Assembly: GCF_040954645.1 (NCBI RefSeq)
Contig: NC_092808.1
Span: 12,701,883-12,765,882 of the forward strand
DNA length: 64,000 nucleotides
DNA from: Diabrotica undecimpunctata
Lineage: Eukaryota > Arthropoda > Insecta > Coleoptera > Chrysomelidae
Direction: 5' to 3'
In this document: positions 57,379 to 64,000 of the stretch, in pieces
Numbering within the stretch: position 1 is the first letter of the stretch
How the letters are laid out: every line of letters begins with the position of its first letter
Program-made: the position numbers and the translations under genes
Notes under the pieces: generated by a model
Seen by the model: only the letters and a program-made list of their open reading frames with translations
What the model was told of the DNA's origin: nothing
The model's database searches: none

Positions 57379-58347
57379 CTTCTTCTTCTTATAGTGCCTA
57401 TCCGTTCCGGATGTTGGCGATCATCACGGCTATCTTTACTTTGTTTATTGCAGCCCGGAACAGTTCAGTGGTAGTCGTGTTATACCACTTTCGTAAATTT
57501 TGAAGCCAGAAAATGCGTCTTCTTCCCGGTCCTCTCTTACCATTTACCTTCCCTTGGAGAATCAGCTGGAGAAGGCCGTAACGTTTTTGATTTCTTATTA
57601 CATGTCCTAGATATTCCAACTTTTTAGTTTTGATGGTCATGAGAATTTCACATTCTTTTCCCATTCTACGCAGGACCTTTACATTAGTAACTCTGTCAAC
57701 CCAGGATATACGTAAGATGCGCCTGTAACACCACATTTCGAAAGCTTCGAGCCGATTCAGAGATGCAACAGTCAGTGTCCACGCTTCCATTCCGTAGAGC
57801 AGAACTGTGAATATGTAGCAGTTCAATAGACGGCATTTTGTTTTTAATGATATGTCTCGACTGTTGAAAATGGTTCTCATTCTAACGAATGCTGCTTTTG
57901 CTTTTATTATTCGCTGTTTAATTTCTGTTGAGTGGTCCCATTGGCTATTTAAATTGGTGCCTAGATATGTATATTGCTCGACTCTTTCGATATTCTGTTG
58001 GTTGATTGTAAGTTGAGCGTTTAGTATTGGTTTTTTACTAATTGTCATAAATTTGGTTTTCTTTATCTTAAGAGCTAGTCCGTATCTGTTGCTGACTTCT
58101 GTTATGCGATTTGTTAATATCTGTAAGTCATTCAGATTATCGGCAAAAACTATAGTGTCATCTGCATATCTAATGTTATTCAACCATTCACCGTTTATTA
58201 GTATTCCTTTTGCACAACCGTCTAAAGCTTCCTTAAATACCCATTCAGAATAAATATTGAACAACAATGGAGAAAAAATACAGCCCTGTCGTACTCCACG
58301 TTCTATTGCAATTTTATCATATAGATGACATCATATAGATGATATCA
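57379..58347 (-). mobile_element. Young 5'-truncated LINE with 12-bp TSD
   Basis: TGAAGATGACAT occurs at 57367-57378 and 58348-58359, flanking a minus-strand LINE with an (AAG)n tail at 57379. A few bases of filler containing repeated ATCATATAGATGAC sit at its 5' end (about 58317-58347). The clean duplication and open frame point to recent insertion. Confidence 0.95.
57398..58318 (-). CDS. LINE RT C-terminal half, open frame (5'-truncated)
   Basis: An uninterrupted frame of about 306 codons: KIAIERGVRQGCIFSPLLFN (motif B), NNIRYADDTIVFADNL (catalytic YADD), KIKKTKFMTISK, QYTYLGTNLNSQW, LYGMEAWTLTVASL, EMWCYRRILRISWVDRVTN, YLGHVIRNQKRYG, GPGRRRIFWLQNLRKW and AINKVKIAVMIANIRNG before the stop. 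The endonuclease, fingers and motif A are missing because the copy is 5'-truncated, so it cannot work alone. It has no upstream promoter or own start. Confidence 0.9.
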   Translation of the reverse strand, partial: DKIAIERGVRQGCIFSPLLFNIYSEWVFKEALDGCAKGILINGEWLNNIRYADDTIVFADNLNDLQILTNRITEVSNRYGLALKIKKTKFMTISKKPILNAQLTINQQNIERVEQYTYLGTNLNSQWDHSTEIKQRIIKAKAAFVRMRTIFNSRDISLKTKCRLLNCYIFTVLLYGMEAWTLTVASLNRLEAFEMWCYRRILRISWVDRVTNVKVLRRMGKECEILMTIKTKKLEYLGHVIRNQKRYGLLQLILQGKVNGKRGPGRRRIFWLQNLRKWYNTTTTELFRAAINKVKIAVMIANIRNG

Positions 58348-58398
58348 TGAAGATGACATAGATGATTTATATTAGATTTATATAATGTAAGTTTTGAA

Positions 58399-58981
58399 GT
58401 GACAACGTCTTAAATTAGGTTGTGGCTCGGAGTCACTCATGAAAAAGTGTAACGCCCGCTCACGTCTGTTACGATGAGTCACCGAACGAGAGAGAGGCCC
58501 GCCGGACCGGCGAATTCCTTGCGTCTCTCTCCCACTCAAACATGATCGGTCCGCTGCGCGCGCAGCACTAGAGAATTAGGCGCGTTGAATCGGTGCGTGC
58601 TTGTGTCTCTGTCTTTCTCGAGCGTTCTTGGCCTTGGAAAACCGAGAAAGCGTCATAATACAAGTTCACACGTGTGGTTAAAGTATCGTCAGCTGTGTCT
58701 GTAGTGGAAATGTGGAGTGCTTAGATTCGTCATTTACAACAACTACAACAATAAAGGTAAATAATTGTACACTAATATTTCATTATCGTAAACTATGATT
58801 GATTGATTAATTGTTAGATTGACACAAAAGTTGAGAAACTGAGTTTATAGGTTATGTCATACTATTGACAAATGTTGATAGTGTTAAGTAAATTATTAGT
58901 TTAAATCACTCTGCAATTAATCGTAATTCAGTCGATTCAGTCATATCAATAAATATTCTACCGAGAAAAAGACGTTGTCAC
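58399..58981. mobile_element. GC-rich element bounded by 13-bp inverted repeats
   Basis: GTGACAACGTCTT (58399-58411) is inverted exactly at 58969-58981. The interior begins with a GC-rich 300 bp (CCCGCCGGACCGGCG, GCTGCGCGCGCAGC palindromes) and ends AT-rich. AACAATAAAG/GTAAAT at about 58748-58759 could be a splice donor. No protein is encoded. It may be a non-autonomous transposon or a retroelement leader; flanking duplications are not seen. Confidence 0.5.
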
Positions 58982-59960
58982 GTAAAATCTTCGCCCGTAA
59001 AACCGACTTTACAGGCAACCGATTTTTTATTTGAACATATTTTTTTATATTTTATGGCAATAATTATTCAGTTAAGGTAATCCATTTATTCCTAGTACTG
59101 TTTCATACCAAAAATTCTTCAATTCATTCATTTTTACCTGTGCTAAAAGTTAATAGACGACTCTTTTCTAATTCCATGTCATTAAACTCATTTGACAATA
59201 GAAATCAATCATAAGTTTGTTAATTTAAACGGACAAAGGGTTTTTTCCAAAAAAATGTATTTAACAATGATTAGTTTTCTTCATCTAAGGCATCTATAAA
59301 ACAAGAAAATAATTTTTATGACAATCAATTCGTTCTGAAATCCTGATTTTTTTTTTTATAATCGCATGTCTATGACTCGTCGATTTTCCCCCTCAGACTC
59401 GCAAAGGTCTACATTGAAAATATGACTCACTCGCTACAATTGTGGTACTATAGTAGAGTCGCGGTAGTGAGCATCTATCATTTCAGTAAATTGAAATAAA
59501 TAGAAAGCTAGATTTAGATTAGGACCCAATTCTGATGGATATAACACGGATACCTATCCAGAAATATGGGTGAAAATCACAAAGACGATGGCGTAGAAGA
59601 AAATCTTCAGTTGGGAGTTAATGGCGGAAGTATAAGCCATTGCTTTCAGGGATAGTAAAGAAGCACAGCAATCCCTGATCCAAAGTGGGTGTCTGCAAAA
59701 AACGGGGATACTTTATATGAATTTCTGTCTTTTCTTTTATACTTAACATGACTAATAATGTGACACCTTAGGACTCTGTTATGTGAGCGCTAATGTCGAG
59801 TTAGCAACGCCGCGTTAGCGTCGACCCAACCGAACAATGGCACTATTATGGAGTAAATTATATTCCATTTATTCCAAATTTACGCTAACGTATCATCGTT
59901 GCCATGATGATTCTCTATCGGCGTATAAAGAGAAGAAAGAGAACTAAGAAATGTGTGAAT
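58982..59960. other. No gene; possible Harbinger left flank
   Basis: Mostly AT-rich. 59785-59835 has GAGCGCTAATGTCGAG and CGCGTTAGCGTCGACC, partly inverted words that may belong to the left end of the Harbinger element that follows. Confidence 0.35.
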
Positions 59961-59973
59961 TCATCCCATTAAT

Positions 59974-60138
59974 ATGAAAAGGAAAGAGTTTGGTGTATTT
60001 TATACTCTTTTCTTGGAACTGCCAGAAGATGAGAACAAATTTTTTAATTACTTTAGGATGAGAATATCCACGTTTGATGAACTACATCATCGGTTAAAGG
60101 ATTCTCTTCAGAAGCAAAACACATTTATGAGAGAATAT
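59974..60138 (+). pseudogene. PIF/Harbinger transposase, N-terminal part (copy 1)
   Basis: KEFGVFYTLFLELPEDENKF, FNYFRMRISTFDELHHRLKD and SLQKQNTFMRE are the standard start of HARBI1/ALP1-like transposases. After MRE the similarity stops; the expected 'ISP.ERL..TLR' section is not found. The rest of the protein resumes at 60778 on the same strand, after an antisense gene segment. Confidence 0.85.
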
Positions 60139-61830
60139 GTTGTAATATCTGACGTTGTTAATACTGACTTTGGAATGTTTAGATTTGTAGCAGTGGACAG
60201 TTGTCTAGGAAGCATCTGCTGTCGTTGTTTAATTGTTTGTAATGTTTGCAGTACTCCCATCTGAAATTCGAATATCTCAAATCCATTGAAACTTTCTAAC
60301 GAAGGAATTATACCAGCAAAAAAGGATATGTAACGATCAGATTTCTCCTTAAGAGCTTCAATCATTTGTAATTCAACAGGGTCTGCTTCACGTTTTCTTC
60401 CTGTTGGCGTTTTGTAAAATTTGTAAGCATGTAGTTACATTGGCAGCGGTATTTTCTTTACAAATGTTGCTGTCGGTGAAACTAGTGTCAGATGTTGCTG
60501 CTTCTGATACTTCTGATAGTCCAGTGTTAGTTAAACTATCTTCTGTTTGGCGTTCCTCAAATACCTTTTTTAAGAATTGTAACTGCTCGTTATAAATATA
60601 ATTTTTATGAGTTACTGTCCCAGCTTCCGATCTTGTAGCTATCTTAAATTTTTTTACAAGATTTTTGAAACGTTCACGGATATTTTCCAATTTTTTCATC
60701 ACCTGTTTACCTGCATCAACACAAAAATCCTGGCTATTACCACTACAATATTTAGTACAATATACTGTTTTTTGCAGACATCTCGCCAGTGGCTGTACTT
60801 TCACGGATCTACACTACAGTTTTCGACTTGGTATTTCCACAATAAGCAGCATTGTTAAAAAGGTATGCAATAAATTATGCGTTCTGAGTGTATTCTCGAA
60901 CCACAGAAACAAGACTGGCTTAGAATTTCCGAAGGATTTCAAAATAGAGCAAATTTTCCGCACTGTTTAGGAGAAGTTGATGGAAAGCACATTCGAATTA
61001 TTAATCCGATAGGTTCAATGTACTTCAATTATAAAGGGTACTCTTCAATAATTTTAATGGCTGTAGCAGATTCCAATCATCGTTTTATTTACGTAGATAT
61101 TGGAAGTTACGGAAAAGATTGCGATTCGAATATATTTAAGACCTGTTCCTTATGAAAATCCATAAAAAAACAAGGAACTAGAAATTCCTGAAGAAACAAG
61201 TCTACCAGGATCAATGAGGCCTAAAATGCCCTATGTCTTTATTGCAGACTAAGCATTTGCACTTGAAAGACCTTTTGGTGGACATAACTTAACGACCAAG
61301 AAAAAAGTTTTTAATTATCGCCTCTCTAGAGCCCAAAGATATGTGGAGTGTACTTTTGGGATATTAAGTAATAAGTGGCGAATTTTTCATCGGCCTATCA
61401 AATTGAATCCTAATTATGCTGCCGATATTGTAAAGGCTTGTATTGTGTTACATAACTTTGTTCACGATAGAGACGGATATGAATCAGAGAATACTTTAAT
61501 CATCACGGTGCTTGAAGATATCCCTAGAGCAGAAATTGTACGTGGGAGTATTAATGCAAATAACATAAGATACATTGTGATTATTTTCTGACACCTATTG
61601 GATCTGTAAAATGGCAGATGACCAAAATTTCTTGTTAGTATATAAGTAATATATGCATACACACACCTCTATGTTTTTACTTTTGTATTTAATTAAGCAA
61701 TAATAAAGAAATATCCACACAAACTTACCGAACTTAGTCTTGTCATCAGATTACAACTCCTCAAAGTTATTCTTCAGTTCCCTACAAATTTCTTGCCAAG
61801 CACTTCTGTATTTGTATGTTTGGCAACACA
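60110..61830 (-). pseudogene. Harbinger partner protein with MADF and BESS regions
   Basis: Exon 1 (61830-61729) reads YKYRSAWQEICRELKNNFEE, one TAA, DDKTKFG and ends at GTAAGT. The intron is 61728-60711. Exon 2 starts at 60710 after GTTGATGCAG, and the splice keeps the frame: FG|KQVMKKLENIRERFKNLV, KIATRSEAGTVTHKNYIYNE, FLKKVFEERQTEDSL. After a one-base slip near 60405 comes ADPVELQMIEALKEKSDRYI, SFFAGIIPSLESF, a BESS-type end. This is the MADF/Myb-SANT-like DNA-binding protein that Harbinger elements carry as a second gene. Its start is cut by a LINE at about 61830. Confidence 0.75.
60778..61591 (+). pseudogene. PIF/Harbinger transposase, catalytic part (copy 1)
   Basis: Preceded by a strong acceptor-like tract (CTGTTTTTTGCAG, ending 60777). 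It reads HLASGCTFTDLHYSFRLGIS, NFPHCLGEVDGKHIRIINP (first D), FNYKGYSSIILMAVADSNHR, IYVDIGSYGKDCDS (second D), then in a shifted frame EIPEETSLPGSMRPKMPYVF and one TAA, AFALERPFGGHNL, RLSRAQRYVECTFGILSNKW (E) and VKACIVLHNFVHDRDG. All three catalytic residues are still present. Breaks: frameshifts near 60900 and 61150 and one stop near 61249. It lies wholly inside the intron of the opposite-strand MADF/BESS gene. Confidence 0.88.
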
Positions 61831-62963
61831 ACACTAATATTAATGACCAAAGTGATAACAAATAAACTGAATGAAATTATAACACTAGCAGAAGAACAGC
61901 AAGGTTTTAGGTCTTAGGAAGATCATGCACGCTATATTTATAATGAACCAAGTTCAAGAAAAATCGTTAGAATACAAAAAACCGGTATATCTATGTTTTG
62001 TGGACCTTAAGAAGGCATTTCACCGAGTCAAATTAAATGACGTTATCAACTTATTGTACGCAAGAGAGATACCTCTCGGAATAATCAAAACGATCGAAAA
62101 TATCTACCAAAATTCAATAAAAGTAAAAGTGGAAGAAGAACTAACCGATTCTATTGAAGCTGGCAATGGGATAAGACAGGGAGATTCCCTGAATCCTCTA
62201 TTGTTCAAATAATAAAAAAAAGTAAGAAGGATACCAAATGGGAAAAAAACAACTGCTATGCAACTGTTAATCTGTTATGCAGACGACGCAATACTACTCT
62301 CTCCAAGTAAAGACGATTTAAAACGTATGCTGCACCAATTTAATATAACCGCCAGAAAATTTAACATGTTAATCTTCCCAAAAAAAGACAAAATGCATGA
62401 TTACAACAGCAAATTTACTGAGATGTAAATTGGTGCTGAAAGATCAGATAATAGAACATGTGATGGAGTTTAAATATCTAGGCATCCACATTATCTAGCT
62501 ACGGAATGCTCGAAACTGAAGTGCTGAAGGCTGCCTGAATGAACCAATATGGAGAAATAAAATATCGGGAAAGAAATGAAAGGCAGAATTTACAAAACAA
62601 TCATCAGACCAATAATGGCATACGCGGCAGAAACACGACCTGACACATAGAGGACAAAAAGGATGTTAGAAACAGCAGAGATAAAAACACTTTGATGGCA
62701 AGACACTACGGGACAGAACTGGAGTACAGATATACGACGTAGATGAAAGGTGGAGAATATCAAGAACTGGGTAAGAAATAGAAGAGTAGAATGAAACGAT
62801 CATATAAGCCGAATGACTACAAATAGAGTAGTAAAAATGGCAAGAGATGGTTCCCCAATAGGAAGACGATCAGTAGGAAGACTACGAAAACGATGGAACG
62901 ACAACTTACTGGAGGCACATTGGAAAAGAGACAGTTATGTCCACATAAAAAGAAGAAGAAGAA
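61831..62963 (+). pseudogene. LINE reverse transcriptase, 5'-truncated, 3' complete
   Basis: TKVITNKLNEIITLAEEQQG, YLCFVDLKKAFHRV (motif A), GNGIRQGDSLNPLLF (motif B), CYADDAILLSPSKD (YADD), IIRPIMAYAAET, then WNDHISRM-type end RVVKMARDGSPIGRRSVG and RKRWNDNLLEA. Ends in AAAAGAAGAAGAAGAA at 62949-62963. Five or more stops or shifts. Confidence 0.85.
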
Positions 62964-63174
62964 TTTGCTTAGTATAGATTTAAATACCAGATTAGTTAAA
63001 AGTGGCAAGTCTGAATAAAGGGGCAACATAATGGTTGGTTTGTCTATCAGAACTTCGAGGTCTTGTTCGTAAAAAGGAAATTTTGATAGCTGTAATATAT
63101 AAGATTAAAATGAATTCGTATCAATAAAAGATTTTGCAAGAAGCGGAGAATTTTTTATTCTCCAGTAAGAATAC

Positions 63175-64000
63175 GTAGACATGAACCAAGAAATTTACAC
63201 CTGCTTTATTGATTTCGAAAAGGCCTTTGACAAAGTACAACATGAACCACTAAGACAAATTCTAATAAAGAAAAATATAGACAGCCGAGATATTCGAATT
63301 ATATGCAACCTATATTGGAATCAAACAGCAAATGTGAACGTTGAGGGTAGGCTAACAGAAGAAATTCAAATCCGTCGAGGAGTCCGGCAGGGATGCATCT
63401 TGTCGCCACTTTTATTTAATCTGTATAGTGAAGCTATTTGTGAACAAGCACTCGAGGAAGAAGATCTTGGTCTGATAATAAATGGTGAGACGATCAACAA
63501 TATAAGGTATGCTGACGATACGGTTCTCCTAACGGGAACGCTAGTAGAACTACAACATCTCGTTCAAAGTCTCAATATATACTGTAACAGTTACGGCTTG
63601 AAAATTAATTTGAAAAAAACTAAATTTATGGTAATCACGAAATCAAAGAACATCAGAGCTAATCTTGTAATAGACAATACAACGATTGAGCGTGTGTCCT
63701 GTTATAAATATCTAGGTGCTTGGATCACAGACGATACTGATCAAACAAAAGAGATTAGATGTAGAATAGAAATCGCTAGATCAGTCTTTAATAGAATGCG
63801 CAAACTCTTTTGCAATCGTGATATCAATATAAAGTTACGAATACGAATGCTGCGGTGTTATGTCTTTTCTACCCTGTTGTATGGAGTAGAGGCTTGGACA
63901 CTAAAACAGTTGACCACAAAAAACATCGAAGCTTTCGAGATGTGGTGCTATAGGCGCATTCTCAGAATATCATGGATGGACCGCGTCACTAACACGCAAG
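63175..64000 (+). CDS. LINE reverse transcriptase, intact, runs off the window
   Basis: An open frame from ATG 63181 to the window end with no stop (about 273 codons): EIYTCFIDFEKAFDKVQH (motif A), IICNLYWNQTANVNV, QIRRGVRQGCILSPLLFNLY (motif B), NNIRYADDTVLLTGTL (YADD), GLKINLKKTKFMVITKS, YKYLGAWITDDTDQTK, LLYGVEAWTLKQL and EMWCYRRILRISWMDRVTN. The 5' side is truncated just before motif A (upstream DNA is unrelated), so the endonuclease and fingers are gone. It is the same family as 57.4 and 33 kb. Confidence 0.92.

Larger units (their letters stand above)
57141..58374 (+). pseudogene. DD82E-type transposase C-terminus (copy 3), split by LINE
   Basis: SEKVAEKNNTFELNDVKNLP, VTSQSWIK*IEQAVKEEQNM and *NLDNFIEITMEPVIVNLGQ, then the acidic DESEDDI, aligns residue by residue with the end of the 19.7 kb transposase (NWQKAIQHVLKEEDKMWELD). 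Two TGA stops replace likely Trp codons. A LINE with a 12-bp duplication (57379-58347) interrupts it; the frame resumes as EDDIDDLY and stops at about 58374. Confidence 0.75.

Noticed and set aside
58399..58760. Solo LTR of a retrovirus-like element
   Set aside because: Starts near TGTAACG but I find no CA end, primer-binding site, polypurine tract or gag/pol; inverted 13-bp ends fit better with a different element type.
60140..60777. Simple intron of the Harbinger transposase
   Set aside because: The acceptor at 60777 is strong, but every nearby GT after MRE has the wrong phase and the 'ISP..RL..TLR' residues are missing, so a clean intron is not supported.
1..64000. CRISPR arrays, tRNA, rRNA or bacterial operons
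   Set aside because: No spaced direct repeats with unique spacers, no cloverleaf I could recognise and no rRNA words; the DNA is eukaryotic and TE-rich.

Overview
The window is insect-type, AT-rich DNA made almost entirely of transposable-element (TE) remains. The clues are the families present: RTE/CR1/Jockey-like LINEs, a Penelope-type hammerhead, piggyBac, PIF/Harbinger, hAT and a Tc1/mariner-related group, plus an insect-type TTAGG repeat and GT..AG introns inside transposons. A large beetle-like genome would fit, but the sequence does not name a species. I could not confirm any host gene. The best non-TE candidate is an unrecognised broken reading frame on the minus strand at 41.81-42.32 kb.

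Layout. 0-2.3 kb: broken GTF2IRD2-like hAT. 2.4-5.1 kb: degenerate tandem repeats, palindromes, a (TA)n tract and a compact hammerhead ribozyme motif. 5.3-9.7 kb: two inverted copies of an unclassified DDE-like family (SD..GQN motif) around a Jockey fragment. 10.7-12.6 kb: a mariner-related transposase relic and a LINE tail. 14.3-17.1 kb: DUF659-type hAT copy 1, joined to a Jockey tail. 18.3-22.2 kb: a LINE split by a second mariner-related element with exact DD82E spacing. 22.7-30.7 kb: Jockey-like, CR1-like, piggyBac, LINE and SD..GQN relics. 31.7-38.9 kb: head-to-tail and opposed LINEs. 39.2-40.6 kb: Harbinger relic. 41.1-42.3 kb: LINE tail with TTAGG filler, then the unknown frame. 44.4-48.8 kb: hAT copy 2 inside a LINE, then another SD..GQN relic. 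52-58.4 kb: two clean nested LINE insertions with target-site duplications. 58.4-59.0 kb: a GC-rich inverted-repeat element. 60-61.8 kb: Harbinger with interleaved antisense genes. 61.8-64 kb: two LINEs, the last one open to the window edge.

Most promising observations: (1) a Harbinger element whose transposase and MADF/BESS partner genes interleave exon-in-intron on opposite strands, with a second relic of similar order; (2) a LINE insertion with TTAGG repeats lying inside its target-site duplication; (3) a DD82E mariner-related element with one nonsense codon and matching inverted ends; (4) a 42-nt hammerhead motif; (5) two near-identical hAT copies broken at different places. Together the window records many rounds of nested insertion rather than a working pathway.
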